Source of the DNA: Buxus sempervirens
Taxonomy: Eukaryota > Streptophyta > Magnoliopsida > Buxales > Buxaceae
DNA length: 64,000 nucleotides
Direction: 5' to 3'
Assembly: GCA_947561395.2 (NCBI GenBank)
Contig: OX387185.1
Coordinates: 41,364,602-41,428,601, forward strand
In this document: positions 44,036 to 56,870 of the stretch, piece by piece
Layout of the letters: every line of letters begins with the position of its first letter
How positions within the stretch are numbered: position 1 is the stretch's first letter
The notes under the pieces: generated by a model
Told to the model about the DNA's origin: nothing
Database searches by the model: none
What the model saw: only the letters and a program-made list of their open reading frames with translations
Program-made: the position numbers and the translations under genes

Positions 44036-44189
44036 CCAACTTTGAAAATTCTCAGAGTTTTCACTTTTTTACTGTTTTACACATCTCTATGAGTGGGAAT
44101 TCTCGAAAATGGCCTTAGGGTTTAAGTTAGGGGATTGTAAACATAATCTTGTGTCTACCATTAGGGCACCCCTTGACTTAGCCTTTGCC

Positions 44190-44197
44190 TATAAATA
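44190..44197 (+). promoter_or_regulatory. TATA box of LTR family A
   Basis: TATAAATA in CCTATAAATAGGAGG is conserved at the same place in the copies at 215-222 and 10653-10660 (minus), and as TATAAATA in the copy at 41769-41776 (minus). Confidence 0.65.
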
Positions 44198-45878
44198 GGA
44201 GGCCTCTCCTCAAGCAAATGGCCAAGAGTTGGAGATTGAGGAGCTCCAAGTGAAGAAGGGAACCTCTGCCCCATTGCTTTCAGCACCCTAAGTAAGCCTA
44301 AAACCCTTTTTCTTTTATGTTCTTAAATTCTAGAATTAGTCTCTCCTTCTTCCTTTCTGTAGAATAATGGCCTGAATGTGTTTGAAACCCCATTCCCTAT
44401 TCAAAGTACCTTAAAACTATCTCTAGCCGTAAAACGTGAAGAGAAAGCTAGGGGAAACGAGAATGGGAATGGAACCTTAGTTCTAGAACCCTCTTAATGG
44501 CCTACTATTGTGTGAAACCCCATTCCTTACTCAAAGTACCTCAAGATTATTTCTAGCCGTAAAAGGTGAAGAGAGAACTAGGGGAAACGAGAATGGGAAT
44601 GGAACCCTAGTTATAGAACCCCCCCCCATTTGATTGATATGCTTTGAATGGTATATGTTGTGATGTGTTGATTAATTTAAAGAGATGATTTTTACACATG
44701 CACACATCGCACTTGTTTTGCTGAAATAGGCTTGTATTTTGGATCTATCGTATTCATTATGATAGATCTGAAATGAATGGCCCCAAACATTTCTTGGACA
44801 TTTTTGAATGGTTTTCAAATGAATACAAGCAAAATTTTCCCTGGATATAGAAGACCTCTCGGTCTAATCTCTCTGATTTGGGTATTTTTGCTCCATTTTG
44901 GGGGGTTTTGGTATATTCTCTCCAATCAAAGAGAATGGTGAGCCAAATTCGTGCCCTATATCCTTCTAGAGGTTTTTCAATATTTTTCCAAATGATTTTA
45001 ATTCAAATCACACAGATCACATACACTTGCCCACTGTTTTGACTGGATTTTGCTCAAAAGTCTCAAATCTGGACAGCACCTGTACCCGATCTTAGAACAC
45101 CCATAACTTCATCATCCGGATGAATTTTGCGGTGATTTTAAAGACATGTGAAAGACGAGCTTGTCTAGTTCTTGTCTGTAAAAAATCATTAATTTTTATG
45201 GAGTGGATTTTTGACACCATTCGATCAAAGTCGACAGGTCAGATTGCTGAACTTGTCACTTTGACTGAGCACCACTTGCTCGATTTAAGTCCGATTCAAG
45301 TGATTTTGGTTTCTGTGTTTTCCTTTATGAGTATGATTTCAAATCCAATTGGTTTCAAAAATTTTTGCTTTCATTTGTGTCTTGTGTGTCTGATTTACTT
45401 AGAACTGCCCAATAGCACCATTCTGTGCTGATCTGTGATCCTCTGGGCATGTTTGTGAGGTCACATCCGAATGAAGTTTCGTGTGAGGCTTATTTCATTT
45501 GAAAGATGGCACCATGTACTTCATTCTTGCAAATTTTCAAAGATTTATATGAAGCCAATTTTCACAAATAGGTTTTCAAAGTTGCCCACTTGCCACTTTT
45601 ATCAACTCATAACAGTGAATTTCAAACAAGCATAACTCTTACGATTTTAATTGGATCTACTTGAAAATTTTCCTGAGTCTTTTGTTTATGATAATATTTT
45701 AAATGGATTTGGTTTAATTCACTTTGAATTTTATTTGAATGATTTATGGTCAAATGGCTCCATCTTTTACCGAGTTTTTCCGGATTGGCCTCAACTTGCT
45801 TGTATTCAAGTTTTATTTTGATTTGAAATAAATAATGATGTCCTAGAAATGATACTTCCATAAAAGAAAGTCTAAGAT

Positions 45879-48270
45879 TGTAAGGACCTGGTCAAATATA
45901 CTAAATTAATACTAGTAAGACTTTGACCAAGACTATGAGTCCTCAATATTTCAAATTTCTATTGGTTGTGTATAGTTGTATTTGTAGATGCACACACACC
46001 GTATCATATTTATCATATTGAGATTGAAAGGAAATCAATGGCTAAGATCTATTCTCTTTTAATGAAGGGAATTAGGGTTGAATTAAGAAGAGGAAGAGTC
46101 CCAATAACCTATTTTCGTTTTTGGGAGAAACCAGCCATTTTGGGGAAGGGTTTGAGAAGAAATGTGCTAAAAAAACCTTGGATTTGTTGATTTTGATCAA
46201 AGCTTGATTGAAGGTAAGTGATTTTAATCCATTTTTTTATGCTTATAATGCTTAATCTCTCTTATCATCATCATTGATTTGTTCTTATATGAATCTGGAT
46301 TTTTGAAAGGCTCTTGATGTGTTAATATGAATCTAAGAGAAGAACATTATATTTTATGAATTATAAACAAGGCAGTATTTGAGATCATGTATAAAGAGGA
46401 ATATGAAGTTTTTATTTGATTTATTGGTTGAATGTATGTTACTGTTGATTTCACGTTTTGGGAATTGAGGAATCGGGGAAACATGATAGAACGTGAATTC
46501 ACGTTTTGGGAATTGAAGAATCTGGGAAACATGATAGAACGTGAATGCATGATTCAGAGAGAACTAGATTTCAATTACTTTTGTTGTAAAGGGTCGACAG
46601 GTTTAGAGAATGCAGTAGATTCAGTTAGTCTTGTTAACATTGGGTTGAACATATTCTTATTTATTTGTTCTAGGTTAACTTGTTTTCAATTATTCGTGTT
46701 ACTTGCTTTATAGAATGAACCAGATTTCAATTAATTTTGTTGCAGAGAGTCAGTTTTGACTTGAGCTCATTCGTAGAAATAGTTCTGTTTATTCTTTTGA
46801 AGTTAAACTTTATTGTAATTATTTTCCTCTTCAACTTTTTGGGTTGAACCTAATTTTTGATTACTTTACTTTTCTTTCGTTTGTAACTTTTACGAATCTG
46901 TTTTTTTAATTTACTTTTCATTCGTGGGCGGCTTTTTGGTTGAATCTCATTTTTTTATTATCTTACTTTCATCCGTGTGTTATGAGTTACTGTGAGATTT
47001 CCGTGAGATTACGGAATGACATGGAAATACTGTGTTGTGAATTTTGTGATATTTTATTTTGAAATCTGTTTCTTGAGATGGGTGTACTGCTGGGGGGGGG
47101 GGGAAACTACTAGTTCAGTACCCAGTAAGAGTATTGCTGGGATGAGTTTGTACTGCTAGTTAAAATACTAGTACAGTACCCACTGTGAATAAACGTTGGG
47201 AGATTTATGATGATTGTACTGCTAGTTGAGATACTAGTTCAGTACCCAATTGGGAACACTTGTAGGATGGTATTTGATGTACTTCTAGTATTTGCCACAT
47301 ACTAGTTAAGTACCCACAAGGATTACCGATGGGAGGATCGTACTCCTAGTGCATTACCTAGTTGAGTACCCAGTGAAGGACGCCTACTGGGATATAAATA
47401 TTGATGAGTACACCTGGCTTATAGTGCTGGTATGAGTACCCGGTGTGACTTCGGGTCTACTGGGAAATGTGGCTATGTTATACTCCTAGTGTAAATAACT
47501 AGTCAGAGTACCCAGTGACCGAATGGTCTCTTGGGAAGTTGAGATCAAGCGTTCTGATCTTATTGTGGGCTTAGTTTAATAAATCATTTAAATCTTTATT
47601 TTGTCTATTGTTATTGTTATTATTGGTTATTAGGTAAATGGTTAAATTTCATGGTGAATTTCATTCTTAATATATTCTGTTAAATTCTTTTAATGTTAAT
47701 TGTTAAATTAATAGTTGATTTGATAGAGAGCATGATCCTTTGTTTTTAAGATTTATGTATACGGTATATATATTGATTATAAATGAACATAGGAAACACA
47801 TGCATGAGTACAGTTTATTATATATATACATAAATAATATTGATTGTATTTATATTAAGTAAAGTGGAAATTTAGCATGTAATCATATGGAGTGCATTAA
47901 CTCCACTTATTGAGTTTTATGTAAACTCACCCCTTATTATTTTAGAGGAAACTATCATAACCGTGGAGACAAGAAGAAATGAGAAGTTATTGAATTTATG
48001 ATGTTTAGTGAATCTTATGAACAAGTACTATTTAGGATTTGAACTTTTGGTGTTATGTTTTGCTTCGTGTAATAGCTAGGTGGTTTAAGCTTGGTTTGGA
48101 TTGATATTTTATTTATGAAATTCCGCTATAACTCTGATCATTAAGTTTATTAATGAGAATTTCATGTTTCGAGACGAAATAAATTATAGGTTGTATTCGC
48201 TTACGAGCAGGGTTACGTCCAGACCCACATGCGTATATTTATACGTGATGTGTGGTTTCAGGGCGTGACA
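45879..48270 (+). mobile_element. Nested solo LTR (2392 bp) in the family A LTR
   Basis: Starts TGTAAGGACC and ends GGGCGTGACA. The perfect 5-bp duplication AAGAT lies at 45874-45878 and 48271-48275. The unoccupied site is visible in the paralogous LTR at 6800-6825 (minus), where GTCTAAGAT runs straight into TCATTGGAC. No protein domain is visible. An early stretch (46040-46180) has an open frame without a recognised domain. Confidence 0.93.
47080..47540 (+). repeat. Degenerate tandem array of CTAGT/GTACCCAGT units
   Basis: About seven units of roughly 55-75 bp each carry a GTACT(G/C)CTAGT word, then an ACTAGT(T)CAGTACCCA word, then GGGA. Each unit can fold as a hairpin (CTAGT with ACTAG; GGTACT with AGTACC). 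A 13-base G-run interrupts the first unit. Confidence 0.7.
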
Positions 48271-48637
48271 AAGATTCATTGGACTTCTCATGTGGAGGGA
48301 TCATGCATGTGTTTAATCCTTTTCAAGCCTTTTTGATTATTTTAATTAGCAAGCTTTCTTTATTTTGAGCATGAATAACACTTGGCAACCACCTTGTGTG
48401 GGTGAATGGGGGTGCCTAACACCTTCCCCTGTTCATAATCTAATCCCCTTACCCATCAATGGATTTTTTTATTTTAAAGTGGAATTAATTTTGATCTAGA
48501 TTTGCCCTTTGTGTTTGTTTTGATGATTTTGGTGTCCATTCACACCTAAAAAGAATGGTGGCGAATCTTTTTTTTTTTGAATCCCGTGTGATGACTGGAA
48601 AGTCATGAGATTGATTTTTTCCATGTCTCACAAGTTT

Positions 48638-49800
48638 CAAAAACTGAATTTTCTGAAATAAAATCCATTATACAATAACCAACTTCGGTTTAACTTAAAT
48701 CAACAAATAGTCCTTAGGTTCTCAATTCCCTCATGTGGAAGTTTCAAGTATAATTTATAAACCAAAGCCAATATTAAAACAATTTTTGTATGCAATTAAC
48801 TCAAAATGAACCAATTTATAAGAATCTGACTAGCAGGTCAAAGTTAAATAAACTCAGTTAAGATACAGTTAAGATAATTCCACAAAGCTGAAATCTCAGT
48901 AGTAGAACATGGCTACAAAATAAAATAACAACGGCAAAGGTTCTAATCAATTACTTATAACAATACGTGTATAGATTTCCTATTTCATTTCTTAATATCC
49001 ATTCCAGTTACTTTATTCTCACATATCTGTAGTTGTAGAATTCCTATGATTAACAACCATTTCAGGTCATGATTAAAGCTTGATTAAGTTCTATGGAATG
49101 ATAACCAGATGATGGAAACCAGATTTTATTTTTATAAATAATCAGCAACACCTAGACAAAACTATAAAGCTGATTATCTAGGACTATTATTACAATTTTC
49201 AGCTCCATTAATCTAAATACCTAGGTTTTACACAATTTATCTACTAATATCCACCCTAGGTTATTCCCTACACTTAATTAGACACCATAAGATAACATTT
49301 TTAAATTAAAAATTTGAAGCATGAGCTCTACTAAAATAGCCGCATAAGGCTATTAATTTGTTGCTGGAATCTGATCTAGTTTCCATTAATCTTCTTTGAT
49401 TCTGCTATTCCACATATTAGGCTATTAGTAATCTTCATATAATATCATTATCACTTAGATAAATCCTTTAGTCTAGTATTTATAAGTTAAAATACTAAAA
49501 TACAGCTTCTATAAGCTTTGCCGCACTTGACCATATGGGATTAAATGGGCGCTGACCTCCTGCAGGTCAGCCCTCCTTGGCGCCACTCAGCCATTGTTGT
49601 ACCAGCACCACTAATATCCTTTGATCCTTTTAGTTTATACCAATTCAGCAACTAATAACCACCTGATCACATCTCTACTACTTAGATAGATCCATTAAAC
49701 TAGTTGTTATAGTTAAAAAACTGAAATATAATACTAATAAAAATAGCCGCACTATCTCTTTAAGTTTGAAAGGGGCGCTGACCTCCTGCAGGTCAGCCAT
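48638..49800 (-). mobile_element. LTR-like element, family C, right part, with duplicated end
   Basis: This continues the 41896 element after the AGTTT duplication. Toward the right a segment with AATAGCCGCA..., ending GGCGCTGACCTCCTGCAGG and TCAGCC, occurs twice (about 49330-49580 and 49680-49800). Each copy ends in the same stem-loop, GCTGACCT-CCTGC-AGGTCAGC (49552-49572 and 49778-49798). The right terminus is uncertain; it abuts a Gypsy LTR. Confidence 0.4.
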
Positions 49801-50222
49801 TGATGCAGGGGGATCCGAGACAGATGATGCTGAGCTGTCAGATTGCACATTGATGGTGCTGAAATTCCATGAGTTGGCAAATCATTGCAAAGGTAGGAAG
49901 TGATTGTGATATCTTTCTAATTGGGGCAGTTTTGAGTGCATTTTAGTATTTTGGCCATAACTTTGGCTACGGGTATCGGAATTGAGCATATGACCCCAAT
50001 TCGGAAAGCTAATTCCGGCGCGCATGCCGTGGACACCCACCTAAGTCAGTGTGCATCTTTTCTGACCTCAAATTTCGCTGTTGTCCCTTCCGAATCACTA
50101 TTTTTAGTTATTCTTTGCTATTTCTGGTAATATTTCGTTTGTCAATTAGGAAGTGATTTTAAATCCGATTTCGGCCAGATTTTTCACAGGTTGCTTATTT
50201 TTATTCTGTATTTCATTTAGGC
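49801..50222 (+). repeat. Inverted 5' fragment of the Gypsy LTR
   Basis: Starts TGATGCAGGGGG and follows the LTR for about 420 bp, as far as ATTTCATTTAGGCA. It runs in the opposite direction to the adjacent element, so it makes an inverted repeat with both 50223-50443 and 54674-55318. Confidence 0.8.
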
Positions 50223-50443
50223 ACCAATTAGAAAGATATCACAATCAGTTTCTGCCTTTGTGATGATCTGCCAACTCATGGTATTTCAGCGCCATCAATG
50301 TGCAATCTGACAGCTCAGCATCATCTGTCTCAGATCCCCCTGCATCACTGCCTTCGCGATGATCTGCCAACTCATGGTATTTCAGTGCCATCAATGTGCA
50401 ATCTGACAGCTCAGCATCATTTGTCTCATATCCCCCTGCATCA
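50223..50443 (-). repeat. Truncated Gypsy 3' LTR with 96-bp tandem duplication
   Basis: Units 50252-50347 and 50348-50443 both run from CTGCCTT to CCTGCATCA. The pol reading frame runs through both units before ending at about 50245. The C-terminal coding end therefore lies in the LTR, and the duplication repeats about 32 codons. Confidence 0.8.
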
Positions 50444-53356
50444 GCCGCCCCGGGTTGGAAAGAACTCGTCCTCGAGTTCAGAGTAGTGTCATCCGAATCT
50501 ACAAAACAAGGATTTAGGTGCTTCCCATTAAAGACATCAGAAGTCTTCAAGTGACTGGGCAAGCGCAACCTGTAAGCATTATCATTGATCTTCTGCAGTA
50601 CCTCACAAGGTCCAATCTTCTGGTCCTTAATCTTATTATACTTACGAACAAGAAAATGATCACGAGTTAATACTGCCCAAACAAAATCACCAACATCAAA
50701 AAGTACCTGACAACCCGAGTCTTGTACTTGGTATTGCTCTCCTAAATGGCCAGTTTCACCTGCTCATGGATACCCCGAAGATGCGCTGCCATCTCATCTG
50801 CTTTAGGACTGAAATGTCCTACACGTGGAATAGGGGCTAAGTCCAGCACCCCAGATGGGTTCAAACTATAGACAATCTCAAATGGGCTTAAGCCTATGGT
50901 TATGTTTTTCAATCTGTTATAGGCAAATTCTGCCTAAGGTAATGCCAAATCCCACTGCTTCGGTTTAGTTCCTGCCAAACACCTCAAAAGGTTGCCCAAA
51001 CTCCGATTCACCACCTCGGTCTGGCCATCCGTCTGGGGGTGGTAGGCGCTGCTAAAATTCAGTTGTGTCCCCACTTTCCCCCACAAGCTCTGCCAGAAAT
51101 GACTGATGAATTTGGTATCATGATCTGAAGTGATAGATCGAGGAACACCATGCAAATGCACAATCTCCTTGAAGTATAGATGGGCAATCCAAGCAGCATC
51201 CATAGTCTTCTTGTAGGCTATAAAATGGGCCATCTTGGAAAACCTGTCAACCACCATAAAGATAGAATCCGAGGCTTGTTGGGTACGGGGTAAGCCCAAC
51301 ACAAAATACATGTTGACATCGAACCAAGGAGCTTCAGGAACAGGTAAGGGAGTGTACATGCCCGCATTGGTGAGAACTCCCTTAGACCGTTGGCAAACAT
51401 AACAGCGGTCTACATAATGAGCCACATCACTGGTCAACTTGGGCCAATAAAAGTCAGAAGAGATAAGGACCAATGTCTTATCTCGGCCAAAGTGTCCCTC
51501 ATTATGAAGTTCACTTATAATCTGCTGCCTCAATGAACAATCTGGAACGCACAACTGTAATCCACGAAATATGTCTTATCTCGGCCAAAGTGTCCCTCAT
51601 TACAAAATCATGACGGTGACCATCAGTTACCTCCTGAAATATCCTTCCGAATGAAGGATCAGCTGCATACATATTGGTGAAAGCCTCAAAGCCTGCAACT
51701 CTGTTACGCATGGTGGTGAGAAGTAAAGTACGACGACTCAGGGCATCTGCGACATGGTTTAGGCTCCCTGCTTGGTGTTTCAGCGAAAAGGTGAACTCTT
51801 GCAAGTACGCCACCCACTTGGCATGCCGTCTACTCAGTTTGTGTTGGCCATTAATGTACTTCAGGGCCTCATGATCAGTAAACAGAATGAACTCCCTCTA
51901 TACTAGGTAGTGACGCCAATGCTTCAAGGACTGAACTATGGCATAGAACTCCAGGTCATAGGTGGAATAAGTTTTCTTTGATCCCAATAGCTTCTCACTG
52001 AAAAAAGCAACCGGACACCCTGACTGACTCAGAACACCACCAATGCCAACGCCAGACCCATCACAATTTACCTCGAACACTTTGTCAAAATCAGGGAGTG
52101 CCAAAACTGGTGCTTCGGTCATCTTCTGCTTGACTAGTTGAAAACTGGCCTCGGCCTCATCAGACCACTTGAAATCTCGTCCCTTGAGGCACTCTGTGAT
52201 GGGAGCAATCAGAGTGCTAAAATTTCTGATGAATCGTCAGTAGAAGGATGCCAATCCATGGAAACTACTGACATCATGCAAGGTCTTTGGTTTTGGCCAC
52301 TCCAAGACTGCATCTATTTTTGACTGATCTGCATGAATACCATCAGTAGACACAACAAAGCCAAGAAAAGTTACAGAAGTAGTGAAAAAAGAACACTTCT
52401 TTTGATTGACAAATAGGCACTTTGTCTTCAGCATCTCAAAAACAGCATGGAGGTGATCAAAGTGTGAGGCCAACGTCGGACTATAAATGAAAATATCGTC
52501 GAAGTAAACCACAACGAATTTCCCCATAAAAGGCCGCAAAATTTGATGCATAAATCTCATGAATGTACTGGGCGCATTGGATAGCCCAAAAGGCATGACC
52601 ATCCACTCATACAACCTGTGTTGCGTCTTAAACGCTGTCTTCCACTCATCTCCAGGCCTTATTCTGATCTGGTGGTATCCGCTTTTAAGGTCAATTTTTT
52701 GAGAAGACCTTAGAACCAGACAGCTGATCCAACATATCATCCAGGCGGGGAATTGGAAACCTGTACTTCACAGTAATTTTGTTGATTGCTTGGCTATCAA
52801 CACACATACGCCAAGAACCATCCTTCTTTGGTACGAGTAGTGCAGGGACTGCACATGGGCTCATACTCTCACGAATATAACCCCTTTCCAATAACTCCAC
52901 CACCTGTCGCTGCAACTCTTCAGCCTCCTTGGGACTGAGGTGGTACGCTGGTCGATTAGGCAAACTCGACCCTGGAACAAGGTCAATCTGGTGCTGGATA
53001 TCTCTCATAGGCGGTAGCCCAGGAGGAAGATCCTGTGGCATTAGGTCAGCGAACTCTGCTAGTAGCTGCTGAACTTCTGCTGATAATTCAGAGTCTATGG
53101 CCACTGTGCTGTTCTCGCAAGGCAGTAGGGTATATACCATATCTCCATGCTCAATCTCATCTAAAAACCTAGACATAGAAAGCAGGTTAGTATTATTGGC
53201 TAGTGACGTAGGAGGGGGTCCTTCCCGCCGGGGCGCCAACACAACCTTTTTTCCCTTGATGTGAAGGGAATATGTATTCTTTCGTCCATCATGGACGACA
53301 CTGCGGTCATACTGCCAAGGTCGACCCAACAATACATGACACGCATCTATAGTCAC
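50444..53356 (-). pseudogene. Gypsy pol: reverse transcriptase, RNase H, integrase (broken)
   Basis: On the minus strand: linker with HVLLGRPWQYDR, then RT with [45 protein letters not shown] and the catalytic [11 protein letters not shown] (about 52480-52510). RNase H follows with VNCDGSG and TYDLEFYA (51898-52122) and DALSRR, then integrase. Integrase contains the HHCC zinc region (about 51370-51500), DRFSKMAHF, the central SAYHPQTDGQTEVVNRS with its Glu, and a C-terminal tail LPSHLKTSDVFN. The frame breaks near 52690, 52236, 51898 and 51510, and stops follow IN at about 50934. I see no clear chromodomain. The element cannot make a full polyprotein as it stands. Confidence 0.9.
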
Positions 53357-53498
53357 AACATCACACTAGGCATTATCAAATATTTTCTACCAATTGAAAA
53401 GACACGAGGCATCGCCTATCAACTGTTACCTCATTGCCTTTATTCAGCCACGACAACTTGTATGGCTTAGGATGACGGTCCGTCTTCAATTGCAAATT

Positions 53499-54622
53499 CT
53501 AGACAGCCTCATCGGACACTATATTCTGACAACTGCCACTGTCAATGATCATTTTGCAGACTTTATCTACAACTGTACAGGTTATGTGGAAAATATTGGT
53601 CCTCAACCAATCGTCCCTTGAATCGCCCTTGGGGGTCAGTAGACTCTTGCGAACGACTAGAGTCTCATGGCCATCTCCATACAACACATTGCTAGCATCA
53701 TCATCATCATACACGGGCTCGTCAACCTCCTCAGTCTCGTCTACCACGTCTTCCTCAATCAACAAATTTTTGCCCTTTTGATTAGTAGGCTTCTTGCAAT
53801 CAGTAGCTCTATGCCCATGTTCACCACAACGAAAACACCTAATAGTAGGGTTAGAATTACCCTGCTGGGCAGGATGGGAGTCCTGAGGGTTAACTGGCCG
53901 ACTATTTTGATAGCTCCTAATCACTGGTCTCCTGTTCTGTTGCTTTTCAACTGTAAGTGCACGTTGGTATGCCTCTGAAACAGTCCATAGTGAGTGGAGA
54001 CTGAGGACATCTTGCAGGGGTTGGCGCAAACCCCCCAAATACCACACCACCATTTGCTCCTCTGTCTTAGATAGATCGTTCCGGGAGATCTACCGGTAAA
54101 ACTCCTCCGTGTAATCATCGAGTGACCCTTCATTTTCTTCTTTATCTTCTCCCAATCAGTGATCTTGGCCTTGCCCTGCTTGTTTCGTGAACGTCGCAAC
54201 TGCTCCCACCATGCAGATGCTCTACCCTTGAGTTTGATGGCGACCAGTTTCACTTTCATACGATCGGAAACTTCCTTGTAATAAAAAATACGCTCCACTT
54301 CATCTAACCAAGCAATGAATCCCTCGGCTTGTAATGTACTAGAAAACTCTGGCAGATCGAACCGAAAACCGAGATCTCCATGATGCTTCTCCCGATCACA
54401 GTACCCCCTGAATGGAGCATGATTGTGATATGGGTTTTCGAAGGTGGAATCGGAATTGTGATAACAACCCTCATGATCCTCGAGACCGTGCGCCACCAAA
54501 CGCTGGGTTAACTCTGCAACTTGCCTCTGCAAATCTTCAATCATCACATCTTGAATGCTACGATCATGGTGCTGAGCTTCCTCATTCGGAACCTGCGCAC
54601 GATGACCACGACCACTAGCCAT
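53499..54622 (-). pseudogene. Gypsy gag with zinc knuckle and protease start (one frame break)
   Basis: Starts at ATG 54622, just inside the 5' LTR. The gag core includes FRFDLPEFSSTLQAEGFIAW and ASAWWEQLRRSRNKQGKAKI. A frame break lies near 54050-54130. The nucleic-acid-binding CCHC knuckle CFRCGEHGHRATDC lies at about 53800-53845. After an acidic stretch comes the retropepsin active-site motif MIIDSGSCQNIV (about 53510-53550). Confidence 0.9.
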
Positions 54623-54673
54623 TGAATCTGATGAAACTTCACCCCAGGAAAATGTTGAAGCTTTGAAACCAAC

Positions 54674-55318
54674 TGACGCCGGACAGAATAGCGATTATTT
54701 TGCAGGCTAGTTCGAATAGATAATTAACAGGGAAGAACACAAGCAGTTTGCTCAAAAAACACAAAGAAATCGTCTATGAGATTCAACTGAATATTATTTA
54801 ATCAAGTAATACTATAATTAGTCCACAAGCCGGACTTTATAGCCAAAAATCGTCTGTATTGGAAAGTTACTCAAAACGACAAAATCCCCTAAAGCATGCC
54901 TAAATGAAATACAGAATAAAATAAGCAACTTGTGAAAAATCTGGCCCAAATCGGGTTTAAAATCACTTCCTAATTGACAAACGAAATTTTACCAGAAATA
55001 TCAAAGAATAACTAAAAATAGTGATTTGGAGGGGACAATAGCGGAATTTGAGGTTGGAAAAGATGCACACCGACTTTGGTGGGTGTCCACGGTGTGCATG
55101 CTGGAATTAGCTTTCCGAATTGGGGTCATATGCGCGATTCCGATACTCGTAGCCAAAGTTATGGCCAAAATACTAAAATGCACTCAAAACGGCCCCAATT
55201 AGAAAGATATCACAATCACTTCCTGCCTTTGCGATGATTTGCCAACTCATGGTATTTCAGTGCCATCAATGTGCAGTTTGACAGCTCAGCATCATCTGTC
55301 TCGGATCCCCCTGCATCA
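54674..55318 (-). repeat. Gypsy 5' LTR (645 bp)
   Basis: On the minus strand it reads TGATGCAGGG to CGGCGTCA. It is the only full-length copy attached to the element. The solo LTR at 62495-63123 is a related, shorter copy. Confidence 0.85.
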
Positions 55319-56870
55319 CATGTTTCGTGATTATTGATTAATTTATTTGAATTAATAGTAGCATTATTTTTTAAATGCTATAATGTCTTTTGCAAAATTT
55401 ATGTTATGCTTGCAGAGGCATGAATGTGTTGCTATTAAATTTTGTACATTAATTATCAAGGAATGTCACTTCTATTTGCCTTTGGGTTTTTATAGACTCA
55501 ACTGCTTAATTTTATGGTCATTTCAGTAGGTTGCTTAACCATTATTATCAAAATCACAAATTAATATTTGAATCCTGTGATCTAGATTTTAGGCTTGAAT
55601 CTCTTATACTAAGAATTTATATAACTGCTTACCTCAAGCTTTCTATTAACTGCTTAGGGGTAATATATTGAAGCATGACAGTGTTCTTAAATATCGTCCC
55701 CCCAGGAACCTACATGCTGCTCTGTGTTTTCCCATAAAGATCCTTATGCGTGTGAATTTTTAGAATAGATTTTTAATAGAGTTTTAGTTATCTGAGGGTT
55801 CCATTTGGGTTCTATTGGATAATTAATTTATGGTTGCTCTTCATTGTACAACATAGTTTTCTGTCACAACTTAAGGTGAGAAGCCTGCTCAACCAGATAG
55901 CCTAAAAAGTGGAACCATAGAAAGTTGGATCTCTATTTTGTTGACTCTAGATAATTTTCTTCTTCATCTCTTCCGTTTCAGTTCAGGTTTTAGCTTTTTT
56001 TTATTGTTTCTGTGTCATTTAATTCTTTGTTTCTGAATTTATAGTTTATTTTGAAACCTTAATTCCGATTTTTTCTTTCCTTAAACCTTGATCTCGCAAA
56101 TTTTAAGATATTTTTCAGCCAGCACACTAACCTTTATTTTCTCAAACAAGTAATGGGTTATGTTTGGCTAGCACTCTCACCTTTATTTTCTCAGCGAATC
56201 CTAATATGTTAACCGAAACCCTAATTTGACTCCTTGGATAAGTAAAACTATAGTCTTCCAAAAAACTGAATTCCTTTAGAAAACCTAGCTCTGAAGTAGT
56301 TCACACCCAACTACAATATTCTGATCCTATTTCATTTCATGATTTTCCTTCATAAGAATTCAGCATCACTATTCTTTGGAATTAAAATACATAGTTTTTC
56401 CATGCTGGGGCAATTTTGCCTATTTGACTAGAAAATGAAATGGAATCCAAGTATTCTGTGGGATATCAAAATGCCCAAGTTTTGTCCATCACAGGTGGCA
56501 TTTTGCCTCTTGTGTTGGACGAAATCTATGTAGTCCGCATGCATGCCATGTGCAAACGACAAAAGAAAAAATTAGAGTTGGAAGGGAAGGGAAGAGAGAG
56601 GAGAAGGGGGTTGGGGGCATACCTGGCCTTCTCTCTTTCTTATGAGTAAATTTAGAATTTTGTTATCTTTTAATTTTTTTGTTCTATAGAATTTTTGAAA
56701 TTTTTTGGTACAATTGCATAGAAAATGTAGCAGCATGAGCGGCGTGCTGACGAAATTTCGATGAAATAGCATGATAGACCCTGGGCAAAATGGTGTCAGA
56801 ACTGGCACAACAAACCTTGAAAATACATAATAATTCAAAATTTTGCACCTTAACATGTTTTGGTAGGGAC
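55319..56870. other. Unassigned spacer; no exon recognised
   Basis: AT-rich sequence with no protein that I recognise. The open frame at 56440-56649 has low-complexity Lys/Arg/Glu sequence. It may be upstream intron of the FTSHI5 gene or intergenic DNA. Confidence 0.35.

Larger units (their letters stand above)
43302..48632 (+). mobile_element. Solo LTR, family A, carrying a nested solo LTR
   Basis: TGTAGACACC to GTCTCACA, flanked by the 5-bp duplication AGTTT (43297-43301 and 48633-48637). Without the nested element (45879-48270 plus its duplication) it is about 2.93 kb. It runs in the plus direction: hairpin array at 43870-44035, TATA box (TATAAATA) at 44190-44197, then a leader with a duplicated block (44380-44510 repeated at 44510-44640). 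No gag or pol is present. Confidence 0.9.
49801..55318 (-). mobile_element. Ty3/Gypsy retrotransposon with a rearranged 3' end
   Basis: The 5' LTR is at the right end (54674-55318). The interior, with gag and pol on the minus strand, runs 54673-50444. The left end is abnormal. Only the first part of the 3' LTR is present (50443 leftward to about 50223), with a 96-bp tandem doubling, and it abuts a 420-bp inverted copy of the LTR start (49801-50222). The flanks (GCCAT and CATGT) do not match. The primer-binding site next to the 5' LTR reads GTTGGTTTCAAAGC on the minus strand, close to the TGGTATCAGAGC type. A solo LTR of the same family lies at 62495. Confidence 0.85.

Noticed and set aside
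46040..46190. Possible small gene in the nested solo LTR
   Set aside because: Short open frame with no recognised domain, inside an LTR; most likely leader sequence.
53261..54618. Plus-strand open frames opposite the Gypsy gag and RT
   Set aside because: Antisense shadows of the minus-strand polyprotein; no independent domain or codon pattern.
49801..55318. Outer flanks of the Gypsy element taken as target duplication
   Set aside because: GCCAT and CATGT share only CAT out of register, so the left end is a rearrangement and not an original insertion border.
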